Origin: Astragalus membranaceus
Lineage: Eukaryota; Streptophyta; Magnoliopsida; Fabales; Fabaceae
NCBI GenBank assembly: GCA_039519185.1
Contig: CM076849.1
Span: 68,132,784 to 68,196,783 of the forward strand
Direction: 5' to 3'
DNA length: 64,000 nucleotides
Below, piece by piece: positions 22,180 to 33,865 of this stretch (position 1 is the stretch's first letter; each line of letters begins with the position of its first letter). Made by a program: the position numbers and the translations under genes. A model generated the notes under the pieces. It saw only the letters and a program-made list of their open reading frames with translations, searched no databases and had not been told where the DNA came from.

Positions 22180-24620
22180 TGTAACACCCGGGTTTTTCTT
22201 ACATAGAAAATACCAAGATATACAGCATAGCATACATCAGAGATAACTTCCTGTCATTAGATATTGAACACAAACTAAAACTTGATAAAAATTCATCAAG
22301 CGATCCCTCATAGCATTAAATAAACCTCCCATCATCCTAGTATTCAATATCCAATACAGAAATAGCGGAAACGATTTATAACTTCTAATATCAATACAAG
22401 TCATAACATCGAAAATACAATGACAACCAGGGAATTAACATAAACCCTCAACTAAAGCTTCACATCTTCTTGAGGTTGCACCGTAACCGTGCCTCGTCGC
22501 CTTTGCCTGTTCTCTTTAAAAACCACAAAATATGAAGGGTGAGATGACATTATCTCAGTGAGTCCTATCGAGACCCCTTACTAACACAAGCGGTTCATTA
22601 TGCATCATTTTAACTCGTGCCCCTATCAAGCGGATTGACCATTTTCTATCAAGCGGATTCCACATTCTTACATTGTTTAGCATATCACCAAGAACCATTT
22701 TCTATTCCCGGTGAACCCATTCCACTGACCATTTTCTATCAAGCGGATTGACCATTTTCTATCAAGCGGATTCCACATGGGCCTAGGTTCATAGGGCTCG
22801 TGACTTCCCCTCCCCTAGTACACTAACCTCTTTAATAGGGTCGTCACCCTAGACCTCAATTTATAATTTATATAAATACACCCGCATTGGGCCGTCTCAT
22901 GAACAATCAGTATTACCCGCATTGGGCCGTCTCTATTACTTGACATAAACATAGCATAACCTCAACCTCTTTATTATAACCTCAAGGGACATTTAGTCCA
23001 TTTAAACAATTATCATGACCTCACTCGTGGTTACTAACGTTCATTAACATGACTTAGGGAAACATTACAATTCAATCCAAACATCATTATTTCAATCACA
23101 ATCATAATTACCTAAATCACAATCAACATAATTATTTCAATTACAATCAATATCATAGCATTAACCTCCACCTCATGGGACTTATAGTCCACTTATCATG
23201 ACGTAACATAATCACATTTAAACATAACATGACATTACCTCAACTTCCTGGTCATTCACATAGAACCTTCGCAACACATCAATCATTTATTCAATACATA
23301 GGGTTGGGGAAAGGATTAGAATAGGTTTGGAATCAATTAGGAAGGCTTTGGACCCATTTTAAAATCTGGGACAGAAAGATCAGCACGGGTCGTGCTGACT
23401 TATCAGCATTTCTAAAAATCCTGTTTTCGTGTGAAATTCTCATTCCGATCGATTCCAAAACTTATTCCGATCGATACCAAAACATAACAACACATTGTTC
23501 AGCAACAACAATCATCATAAACATCATCAAACCTTCCATTCTCAATCATTCAAATATTCATAACAAAAATACATTTTCGTAAATTTCGGTTTTTGACTCG
23601 AAACTTAACAAAACGAAAACCAAAACATATGTTCAGTCACAACCAGTATTTAACACGAAATTTAATCCCTAAGCGAGTGTAGAACTCACCAATCGTGATG
23701 AAAATCACGTAAAAACCGAAATTCCACGAAAGGTGTAGAACAACGTAACCGCACGAACTATCCCCGTAACGGCTCCTACGCTTCCACGAGTCCGAAATCA
23801 CCCCACAATGACTCCTACTCCTCAAGCTATTGAACCTCTCTTCAATGTACTTCAAATTACAATGCACCTTCTGAAATTAGGCTAGAATCTACCCTCAAGT
23901 TGCCAAAACAACATCCAAGACAAGAAACTCCATTTTTGGCCAACTTGGAGTTTGCATTTCGAAAATGGTAGATGGACATGGAGGGAGAATACGCTAGTGA
24001 TTTTGGTGGCTATGAATGGAGGATGAAAAATGGAAGAGAATGGTTCTAACATTACCCACATGCATCAAGATTTGATGAAGTTGTTACTCTTCTCCTTCTC
24101 CTCTCTCATTCGCGTCTCCTCTCCCTCTCTAGTTCTTATTTCAGCTTTTCTCAATTTTGGGCATTCAACATGGTTGTGTGTAATTCAGGTGTGAGTGTGT
24201 TGTGTTTAATGAGCTGAGGGTCTTTAGTGGGTGGAAATGACCAATTTGCCCTTAATTCATTTCATCACTTTAGCTTAATTCTAATCGTCTACTAATTTAA
24301 TACTTTTCCCTCTAAATTCCTGGTTATGGTTTCATGGAAGTAAATGATTTAATGACTGAGCTGTGGTGTCTTATAGAGAAAAAGACCAAAATACCCCTGT
24401 CCTCTAATTCTCATCTAAAACCCTAAATAACTCAATAATCAATTAATAATACACACTCCACATCATTTAACAATCAAATACACAATTATTTTTATTTGAC
24501 CCATGACATTCATCTCATATGTAATTAGTTATGCTAATCTACATGACTTAGTTAACTAATTATTTCATGACCTCTTGTTACTTTCATTTAAATGAAATTA
24601 GTTAAATTGGGGATGTTACA
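22180..24620 (-). repeat. Element D 3' LTR
   Basis: 2,441 bp, TGTAACACCCGGG to GGGATGTTACA on the plus strand. It aligns with the right LTR throughout but is 145 bp shorter, mainly around 22610-22800, where both copies hold different numbers of CCATTTTCTATCAAGCGGAT units. A 76-codon minus-strand open stretch is shared with the other LTR, but it is only LTR homology. Confidence 0.92.
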
Positions 24621-24632
24621 ATCACCCCAACA
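24621..24632 (-). promoter_or_regulatory. Element D polypurine tract
   Basis: On the minus strand TGTTGGGGTGAT abuts the start of the 3' LTR. This is the plus-strand priming site of an LTR element. Confidence 0.7.
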
Positions 24633-24825
24633 TGAAAGATTTTGGCCTCAAAATCGTTCAAGTCCTATTCGCATAACTGACCTGAGAATTCACCGACTAA
24701 TTGACTCAACATAACTTTCCTGTTGTATACACAATTTGTTTGGAAAACAGTCTTACGATCTAGGGTCGATGCCCATTTTCACAATCCAACGAAGTGAACA
24801 CTAGTGGAAAAAAGACATTTAGCGT

Positions 24826-25305
24826 CGGTTAAATTGGACATTTAGCGTCGGTTCTCGCCCGATGCTAAATGTCATACATTTAGCATCAGTTATTTAACCG
24901 ACGCTAAATGTCACATTTAGCATCGGGTGTTCAGATAACCGATGCTAAATGTCCATTTCATCACTGTTTTTGCTGTCTGAAAATGACATTTAGCATCGGT
25001 TATTTGAAACAACCGATGCTAAATGTCCTGAAAAATGACATTTAGCATCGGGTGTTTGAAACAACCGATGCTAAATGTCCTGAAAGTGACATTTAGCATC
25101 GGTTATTTGAAACAACTGATGCTAAATGTCCTGAAAATGACATTTAGCATCGGTTGTTCCAAATAACCGATGCTAAAAGTCATTTTTGATAAACAAAATG
25201 ACATTTTGCATCGGTTCTTTCAAACAACTGATGCTAAATGTCATTTTCTTAATAAAAAAAAGACATTTAGCATCGCTTGTTTGAAACAAGCGATGCTAAA
25301 TGTCT
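24826..25305. repeat. Left subterminal repeats of the CACTA element
   Basis: About eight palindromic modules in which GACATTTAGCATCGG and its complement CCGATGCTAAATGTC face each other across a 10-25 bp loop such as TGTTTGAAACAA. Such repeats are the binding sites of CACTA-encoded transposase. Copies vary by single bases (GCGTCGG in the outer ones). Confidence 0.9.
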
Positions 25306-25562
25306 AGTTTCTTTTTATACATGCCTCACAAACATCACTTACAACATCAATTCATACAAGAAGAGAATAATATTCAAGAACTTTGGTAATTACAGTCTAC
25401 AAACAGTAAACTGTGAGCAAGTACAACATTCTTTCAATATACAACTCCCTTTTCCAAAATGCACAACATCATCACACAAATTAAAGCTAAGAACAGTCAA
25501 TTAACACTAAAGGCTAACACTAGTAATAGTACCATATTTCATAGATATTTGTGGAGTAAGCC

Positions 25563-27262
25563 CTACAAATATGCCCTATCACAGCCAATTCCAGCCTCAA
25601 TAATAGCTTTTGCTGCAACAATCCGAACAGCTTCATCCACGGTCTGCTTATTATCAAAACAAAATGAATAGCATCGAATAGAAGAAACAATAAATCATGA
25701 AAATATTATTTAAGGAAGAGGTAAAATGTTTCTGGAACAACAGTAACAATGTTTCTGGAACACTAAGCAAAACAAAAAGAATCTAACAAAGTGGCAAAAT
25801 GTGAGAAGCCATTCACTATGGTTGCTTACTTGGGTGTCCCCTCCCCTCTTTACACATATCACTGTGATTCCCTGCATATTCCACCATCATTTGATAAAGT
25901 CTTCTATCTGTATGTGTAGAAACATCAGTAACAACCGTTTTAGCACCTCTTTTTCTATTTCCACCTTCAAGAACATTGCAAAGAAGCTCTTTGATAATAG
26001 AAAGTCTTTGAGGATCAGTTATAGCAGAACAAGATTCTTTGATAATAGAAAGTCTTTGAGGATCAGTTATACCAAAATCAGTGTACCTACAAACCAAGAA
26101 ACACAACAAAAAACATAAATATAGGACCCCAAATAAAACATTTTCAGCCTTAAAGTTAGCATTGTGTATATGACTTACCAGCCAGTCCAATTCTCAGTCC
26201 ACAGTTTAGGTTTGTAGTTCTTGTTGGGAGTGAAGTTTTCACAGTAAAATCCATTGCAGGTATCAATCTTCACAACAACACAGTTAGTCAATCAGATCAG
26301 TGATACAGAAAGATGCAAAGGAGAAGTATCAATTTTCCAAAGAAAACAAACACAAGGTTGAATTGAAATTAGATCTTGGAAGTTTCTCTAATTTTTCTTT
26401 TTCTTAGTATAAAAAGAAACTGAAGGAGAAAAGTGTAGAAGATAATTAGAAGCTCTAAGGGAAAAGGGTCAAACGGGCTAAAGGAAGAACAACAAAATAT
26501 CATGGTATAGTAAAAAAACAGCAACCTTGTTTATCAAAAAAAAGAAAAACAACCTTAACCCCAACAACGTAAGCATAACACTGTTTCAAAACCCCACCAC
26601 TATCAATAAAAATATATAACGGAACAGGATAAGAATTTTAGAAAAGGGAACAGGAAGAAAAGAATAACTTACAACAGGATCAGGAGCATCTTCTTGCTTG
26701 CATATAACCCATGGTACCCCAGTGTCTAAACCAACAGCCATTTGAGCTGCCCATTTTGTATAAGCCTTTCCAGGAGCACCAGTTTCCCATTCCACTGGTC
26801 CATACTCATTCTCAATCTATCAATTCAAATAAAAATCTCAGTTTTCAACCCTAAATTAACCATCACAGTTACTGTAATTGGATGCATAAACTTTATAGTA
26901 AAAAATTGTTGGTTCAAATTGAAATTATTGAAGCTTCAAATTGAAAAACAATTGGAATTATTGAAGCTTCAAATTGAAAAAACTCCAACCTTGAACGGCC
27001 CATTGTCTGTTCTGAAAGCAATACCTAGTACATACTTGAGCCAAACAGGAAATCCTCTGCACACACACAAAAAAAAAAACAGAACATGTGACCAACCTTT
27101 GAGTAATTCCTAAGAATTTCAATCAGTGAACATCATTGAAATTATTACCCCAAAGTTCCATTCAGCACAAACGAAGGGACCAATACGTAGGCGAACATAA
27201 AGGCCAGCTTGTTGAACTAGCTTCACAAATTTAGCCAAATCAAACCTATCTTCAAAGTAATA
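25563..27262 (-). pseudogene. Chimeric captured gene: GH35 beta-galactosidase exons fused to ACT-repeat-like exon
   Basis: On the minus strand, exon-like blocks with splice sites follow in gene order. 27149-27262 holds DRFDLAKFVKLVQQAG and GPFVCAEWNFG. 26990-27056 holds GFPVWLKYVLGIAFRTDN. 26673-26816 is 48 codons with IENEYGPVEWE and DAPDPV. 26179-26267 holds IDTCNGFYCENF and WTENWTGW. These are plant GH35 beta-galactosidase exons, keeping both catalytic glutamates (NEYG and TEN). Exon 25830-26086 starts in phase with YTDFG and then switches to ITDPQRLSIIKE...THTDRRLYQMM, which resembles plant ACT-domain-repeat (ACR) proteins. 25563-25643 reads as a 27-codon last exon ending in a stop. The enzyme exon between GPFK and IENE is missing, one junction is off by one base, and the last junction is out of phase. 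Confidence 0.8.
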
Positions 27263-28100
27263 CTGAAAAAATTTCCAACATTATATAAAACATGAGTAGC
27301 ACAATCAACAAGAAGCGGTTTCAATAGATAAATAAAAATTAAAATAGTCGAAGTTATAGATATTCATATACTTACAAGGTCTACATCTGAGTTCAATGCT
27401 AAGGATACTGCAGAAAACCATGGCAGTATCAACTAGTTCATGAGAAAACATCAAGAGACAAAGTAAGATCATCCATAAGCCTACAATGTTACACAATCAC
27501 AACATTAACAGCCAAAAACATTCATATACAACCACAATGTTTTAGAATTCATCACAAGGTGCCTTGATGTAGTCTACACAAAAAACTTAGGGTTTCGAAG
27601 GGAACTTACATTAAGAACTTAGGGTTTCGAACGGATCTTGGAGGGAATTGTCATAAAGAACTTAGGGTTTCGAAGTTCTTTGCAAAGTTCTTTGCACTTA
27701 GGCGACGGCGAGCAAGGTGACGACCTCCTGAGACGGCGACGGAGAGAGCTGAGAACCAAACGTTGCGTCCAATAAACAGAGAGATGAGAACGGAAAGCTG
27801 AGACGGCGATGGCGAGCAAGGGACGACCTCCTGAGACGGCGACGGCGACCAAGGTCCTCCTGAGATGGCGACGGCCTCCTTTGGGTTTCGAAAATGCGAG
27901 AGTGAGAGAGCGAGATGTTGGGTGAGAGAGTTCAGAGATGTTGGGTTTCAAAAACGCGAAAGTGAGAACGCGACATGTGTTGAAGGAATGTGAGAGTGAA
28001 GAGAGTGATCTTTAGAGAGTGAGAGAGAGAAGAGAAGGAGAGAGTTTAGAGAGTGAAGAGAACGAACGCGAGATGTTGAAGGAAATTGGGAAAAAAATAA
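27263..28100 (-). other. 5' flank of the captured gene inside the CACTA element
   Basis: An ACTTAGGGTTTCGAA string repeats at 27585, 27618 and 27659. GAGACGGCGACGG occurs near 27732, 27800 and 27833. Dense GAGAGTGAGAGAG runs occupy 27895-28060. On the minus strand this is a CT-rich stretch upstream of the exons, in the place of a promoter and leader. A 110-codon open stretch here is low-complexity and is not called. Confidence 0.45.
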
Positions 28101-28104
28101 AAGG

Positions 28105-28325
28105 GGACATTTAGCATCGGGTGTTTAAACAGCCGATGCTAAATGTGTTCCTTTAGCATCGGGTGTTTAAACACCCGATGCTAAATGTGTGTCTCTAACA
28201 CCTTTTGCATCGGTTGTTTAAACACCCGATGTTAAATGTAGGCGCGAAAACTAAAAACTTCCATTTAATTGCAAAATTGCCACCGCGCCTACCTTTAGCA
28301 TCGGTTGTTCAAACAACCGATGCTA
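28105..28325. repeat. Right subterminal repeats of the CACTA element
   Basis: About four modules of TTTAGCATCGGGTGTTTAAA with matching CCGATGCTAAATG arms lie inside the right terminus. Loop sequences (TGTTTAAACA) differ from those of the left end. Confidence 0.9.
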
Positions 28326-28362
28326 AATGATGTTTTTTAATGTCAAAGTTCCACTAGTGGAA

Positions 28363-31260
28363 GTTCCGAATACGCATACTTAGGCGTAATACTTTGTTGG
28401 AAAATACTCCTTAGTAGGCTTACTCAATTCGTTAGAAAAATCCTTTGTACCAGTTTTTGAAATAAGACCATTTTGAAAACATTTTTCCTCAAAATGATAA
28501 CTCACCCCAACTTGAAATATCCTTACTTAATTTTTAAGTCAACAACAACAACGCTTTAAACAATAATTCGACATACTAATGGCACCCCAAGACATCACCT
28601 CACTTACCATGCACATGAACCACGTAACTTAACATTAAGTCCTATACTACTTTCGGATTCATTTAATACCTTGTATCAACTTGAAATACTTTGTCATTCA
28701 ATCAAGCCACATCATAACAATCAGTATGCATCTTATTCAAACAACACAATCATCAATCAAGAATGATACACGAGAAAACTCATTAATACATACTAGGATT
28801 GTTAAATCCTAGCTACATTACAATCTCATACATCGTGTTGAATTTTGAACAATGTCAAATTCAACACATACTTATTCTATTGACCTCCAATCAAATAAAA
28901 TCCTGAAAACAATTACTTCGCTATTACTTGTGTAGGCATCATGACTTATGGACTATTGTCCGACTCAATGCTAAAAACTTCGGCTTTTCCTTCTTAGTTA
29001 ATGCACTAACAACTTTCGCTTCAAGTTTCCTTCGCCACAGATTGAAAATTTGGGATGCTACCTTTCGTTCTTCTTAGAGATACATCTAGTTCTTTGGGTT
29101 AAACTCGGGAACCACCTCTGTTCTCAGTGACTCATGCAGTGATAGGATTTTCATAAAATGATCTTTCCATGACCTATCGGAGTCGACTATAATGTCTCAA
29201 TGACCCATATATTGATAGGATTTTAAAAATACTTTTTCTCTACCAATCGGAGTCGACTATATTGTCTCAATGACCCACATATTGATAGGATTTTAAAAAT
29301 ACTTTTCTTCTACCTATCGGAGTCGACTATATTGTCTCAATGACCCACATAATGATAGGATTTTAAAAATAATATTTTTTTTCCATGACCTATCAAAGTC
29401 ACTCTACCGATTACCCAAATTACTAGTATGAGCGAATCTCCATAACTCATAAATTGAGCCTTAAACTCAATAACCACAGATTCCTCAGTCATAACATTAG
29501 TGCAAGGACCTTTGGGGAAAGCTTCTAGCTAGATGAAATCCTACAAGACTGGCTATCCTCCTTGAGAGAACTTATCTGAAAATCTATCACTTATTCTTTT
29601 GAACTGATAGCCCTTTTTGGGCTTCAACTACCCATACACTAGGGTATGAAAATTTCTATACAATGGGAACCTTCTTGACGAGGCATAATTGCTTCCCTTA
29701 AAAGGAAAGAGGCTTACTAGAAACTTGTAGACTTCATCTTACTCATGAGGAATCGTTGATTAATCTAGGTGTAACCGGCTACCTTTGGATTGCGTATGGA
29801 ATTGGGATATTTGTAGCATCAAAGAAACGCGAAACTCGAAAGATTCTCTTAAGGAATCAAACGGACGCACGATTAGTGTATCCTAAATTGATTCGGAAAA
29901 TGAATTCAACTATTGCGAACATTCCTTTGGTCCTCCATCTTTCTGAATTCCATAAACAATACAAACAAAACTATTACAACGGTCATAGTCAACTAATTCG
30001 GAACTCATCCTACCTAGAGAACAAACATTCATCATTTAGGTAAACTAAATTTTTCCTTTGACAACATTTAGCAGAATGCCTAATGGTATAGGGTTTTCAT
30101 AGACTTTAACAATTCCTGAAAGGCTATAACTACTGATAACCATTTCCAAGAGATAGTCCTTTTTAGGACTACTAAGGATATTATCCTAACCGGTGTCTAA
30201 GAACTTAGTCTGAATGGTTTGGGAATCCTCTTCCCATTTCCCATGCTACTTGAGGGTTTATTTTCCATGAACACTTTAGGTTTAACGGCTTAAGGTTGGA
30301 AAAGAGTATTATTCAGAATCAATCATTAGAGACACCTTCCGAAACCTACTCAAACGGGTAGACATTTTCGTTAGCTTTCCGACGCATCACGGAACATAAA
30401 AATCAGGGTTCCGGGTTAAAAGTTACGAATAAAACAAGTCGGAAGACTAGTGAGAATATCTCGCTGACCGAAACCGGCATACTCCTAATCGAATGATTGC
30501 TATAAGGTTACTTCTATCGACATCATGTACTAGTCCTTTCTTGGAAGGTACTGATTCATAAATCTTGGGTGATTCTACTCGCCAATATTGCTGATGCAAT
30601 TATGGTTTACTAAACTGACTTCATGACATTTCAAAAGGTTGCTCTTAGGAAAAAGGTATCTAACCTAGACTCGAGACTATCTGAAGGATTTCTCTAAACT
30701 GTGACGTGAGTTGGGGTTAGCCTGAGTTACAAGGTATGGTAATTACTAGACGTTATCTCGGGAACTGAGAAACTTGGTTAAACATGAATTGGAGCTTTAC
30801 AGTGTCGGCTACTCCTAAACAGATCTCCGAACACTAATACTCTTACTACTTGAAGATTTTGTTTAGGTTACAACTGGCTGGACAACCTATAAAGGTTTAC
30901 GCGGCAACTCAACGATTGCTTCGGCTCCAAAGACTGAACAGTCGCCCACAGCTTCCTCGAACAATCATGGATGCTCATCTATTGTTCTGGGATGTCATCT
31001 ATAGCCCTCTGCTTCTGCTGCGCACTCTGATGAAACGAGAAGGCTAGAAATCCTATGGTTTAGGGTTTCGGACATTTTCGGGGCTAAGGCAACCAATAGT
31101 CATCATTCTCAGTAACTCACATGAAACATTGAGTGGATCCTGACTCAATAACTCACATAATATACTGAAAGGTTCTGACATTTACTTATCTAAGTCCCTA
31201 ACTGACTCGATCTAGTATCCTCTTGACCGTAAGGTCATTACGCCCGACTAGGTCGAATTT
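28363..31260 (-). other. Non-coding internal region of element D
   Basis: I read both strands for Gag, protease, RT and integrase motifs and found none. Open stretches at 29756-30043 and 30850-31047 (plus strand) have no domain. The region holds a three-to-four-copy tandem repeat at 29160-29400 and a segment near 30360-30425 resembling the TTCCG..CGG..GGGTT block also seen in the LTRs here. Confidence 0.6.
29160..29400. repeat. Tandem repeat of about 61 bp in element D
   Basis: CTATCGGAGTCGACTATATTG, or a close variant, followed by TCAATGACCCACATATTGAT and AGGATTTTAAAAATA recurs near 29173, 29241, 29314 and (weaker) 29390. The copies are nearly identical, which suggests recent amplification. 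Confidence 0.8.
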
Positions 31261-31271
31261 CTCTGATACCA
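31261..31271 (-). promoter_or_regulatory. Element D primer-binding site
   Basis: On the minus strand this reads TGGTATCAGAG, complementary to initiator methionine tRNA, three bases inside the 5' LTR. It sets the orientation. Confidence 0.88.
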
Positions 31272-31274
31272 TAA

Positions 31275-33860
31275 TGTAACACCCCGGTTTCTCTTACATA
31301 GAAAATACCAAGATATACAACATAGCATACATCAGAGATAACTTCCTGTCATTAGATATTGAACACAAACTAAAACTTGATAAAAATTCATCAAGCGATC
31401 CCTCATAGCAATAAATAAACCTCCCATCATCCTAGTATTCAATATCCAATACAGAAATAGCGGAAACGATTTATAAGTTCTAATATCAATACAAGTCATA
31501 ACATCGAAAATACAATGACAACCAGGGAATTAACATAAACCCTCAACTAAAGCTTCACATCTTCTTTAGGTTGCACCGTAGCCGTGCCTCGTCGCCTTTG
31601 CCTGTTCTCTGTAAAAACCCCAAAACATGAAGGGTGAGATAACATTATCTCAGTGAGTCCTATCGAGACCCCTAACTAACACTCGCGGTTCATTATGCAT
31701 CATTTTAACTCGTGGCCTTAATAAGCGACCACGTGAAAACCTCTCCTCGACCTTAACTTGTAGTCCTGATAAGTGACTACGTGAAAACTTCATTTACATT
31801 GCTTAGCATATCATTGAGAACCATTTTCTATGCCCGGCGAACCCATTCCACTGACCATTTTCTATCAAGCGGATTGACCATTTTCTATCAAGCGGATTCC
31901 ACATTCTTACATTGTTTAGCATATCACCGAGAACCATTTTCAATTCCCGGTGAACCCATTCCACTGACCATTTTCTCTCAAGCGGATTGACCATTTTCTA
32001 TCAAGCGGGTTCCACGTGGGCCTAGGTTCATAGGGCTCCTGACTTCCCCTCCCCTAGTACACTAACCTCTTTAATAGGGTCGTCACCCTAGACCTCAATT
32101 TATAATTTATATAAATACACTCGCATTGGGTCGTCTCATGAACAATCAGTATTACCCGCATTGGGCCATCTCTTTTACTTGACATAAACATATCATAACC
32201 TCAACCTCTTTATTATAACCTCAAGGGACATTTAGTCCATTTGAACAATTATCATGACCTCACTCGTGGTTACTAACGTTCATTAACATGACTCAGGGAA
32301 ACATTACAATTCAATCCAAACATCATTATTTCAATCACAATCATAATTACCTCAATCACAATCAACATAATCATTTCAATTACAATCAATATCATAGCAT
32401 TAACCTCGACCTCATGGGACTTATAGTCCACTTATCATGACATAACATAATCACATTTAAACATAACATGACATTACCTCAACTTCCTGGTCATTCACAT
32501 AGAACCTTCGCATCACATCAATCATTTATTTAATACATAGGGTTGGGGAAAGGATTAGAATAGGTTTGGAATCAATTAGGAAGGCTTTGGACCCATTTTA
32601 AAATCTGGGACAGAAAGATCAGCACGGGTCATGCTGACTTATCAGCATTTCTAAAAATCCTGTTTACGTGTGAAATTCCCATTCCGATCGATTCCGAAAC
32701 TTATTCCGATCGATACCCCAAACATAAGAACACATCGTTCAGCAACAACAATCATCATAAACGTCATCAAACCTTCCATTCTCAATCATTCAAATATTCA
32801 TAACAAAAATACATTTTCGTAAATTACGGTTTTTGACTCAAAACTTAACAAAACGAAAACCAAAACTTATATTCTTTCACAACCAGTATTTAACACGAAA
32901 TTTAATCCCTAAGAGGGTATAGAACTCACTAATCGTGATGAAAATCGCGTAAAAACCGAAATTCCACGAAAGGTGTAGAACAACGTAACCGCACGAACTA
33001 TCCCTGTAACGGCTCCTACGCTTCCACGAGTCCGAAATCTCCCCACAGTGACTCCTACTCCTCAAGCTACTGAACCTCTCTTCAATGTACTTCAAATTAC
33101 AATGCACCTTCTGAAATTAGGCTAGAATCTACCCTCAAGTTGCCAAAACAACATGCAAGACAAGAAACTCTATTTTTGGCCAACATGGAGTTTGCATTTC
33201 GAAAATGGTACATGGACATGGAAGGAGAATCAACTAGTGATTTTGGTGGCTGTGAATAGAGGATGAAAAATGGAAGAGAATGGTTCTAACATTACTCACA
33301 TGCATCAAGATTTGGTGAAGCTGTTACTCTTCTCCTTCTCCTCTCTCATTCGCGTCTCCTCTCCCTCTCTAGTTCTTATTTCAGCTTTTCTCAATTCTGG
33401 GCATTCAGCATGGTTGTGTGTGGTTCAGGTGTGAGTGTGTTGTGTTTAATGAGCAGGGGGTCTTTAGTGGGTGGAAATGACCAATTTGCCCTTAATTCAT
33501 TTCATCACTTTAGCTTAGTTCTAATCATCTACTAATTTAATACTTTTCCCTCTAAATTCATGGTTATGGTTTCATGGAAGTAAATGATTTAATGACCCCG
33601 CTGTGGTGTCTTATAGAGAAAAAGACCAAAATACCCTTGTCCTCTAATTCTCATCTAAAACCCCAAATAACTCAATAATCAAGTAATAATACACACTCCA
33701 CATCATTTAACAATCAAATACATAATTATTTTTATTTGACCCATGACAATCATCTCATATGTAATTAGTTATGTTAATCTACATGACTTAGTTAACTAAT
33801 TATTTCATGACCTCTTGTTACTTTCATTTAAATGAAATTAGTTAAATTAGGAATGTTACA
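31275..33860 (-). repeat. Element D 5' LTR
   Basis: 2,586 bp, TGTAACACCCCGG to GGAATGTTACA on the plus strand, followed by the duplication GGCCA. It is nearly the same as the left LTR, with scattered substitutions and more copies of the CCATTTTCTATCAAGCGG and CACCGAGAACC units at 31800-32020. Confidence 0.92.
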
Positions 33861-33865
33861 GGCCA

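Larger units (their letters stand above)
24799..28359. mobile_element. CACTA transposon with captured exons
   Basis: Termini CACTAGTGG (24799) and CCACTAGTG (28351-28359) are exact inverted repeats, flanked by GAA at 24796-24798 and 28360-28362, the 3 bp duplication typical of CACTA (En/Spm) elements. Both ends carry arrays of the subterminal motif GACATTTAGCATCGGTT in direct and inverted copies. At 3,561 bp it has no transposase. Its middle carries exon pieces of plant genes on the minus strand, so it is a non-autonomous, gene-capturing element mobilised in trans. It inserted into element D. Confidence 0.95.
22180..33860 (-). mobile_element. Element D: LARD-like non-autonomous LTR retrotransposon
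   Basis: Long LTRs at 22180-24620 and 31275-33860 are flanked by GGCCA at 22175-22179 and 33861-33865. TGGTATCAGAG (initiator-Met tRNA type) beside the right LTR gives minus orientation, and TGTTGGGGTGA beside the left LTR serves as the polypurine tract. The internal region minus a nested CACTA element is only about 3.1 kb and has no recognisable gag, protease, RT or integrase. Long LTRs with a non-coding body match the LARD class, which moves using proteins from a related autonomous element. Confidence 0.85.

Noticed and set aside
24826..25305. Regular repeats with short spacers resembling a CRISPR array
   Set aside because: The units are palindromic pairs with very short variable loops at the end of a CACTA element. 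This is a eukaryotic transposon subterminal array.
23637..33107. 76-codon frame conserved at 23637-23867 and 32877-33107
   Set aside because: The two copies lie at the same place in the two LTRs of element D, so similarity is expected without selection. The amino acid changes are non-conservative.
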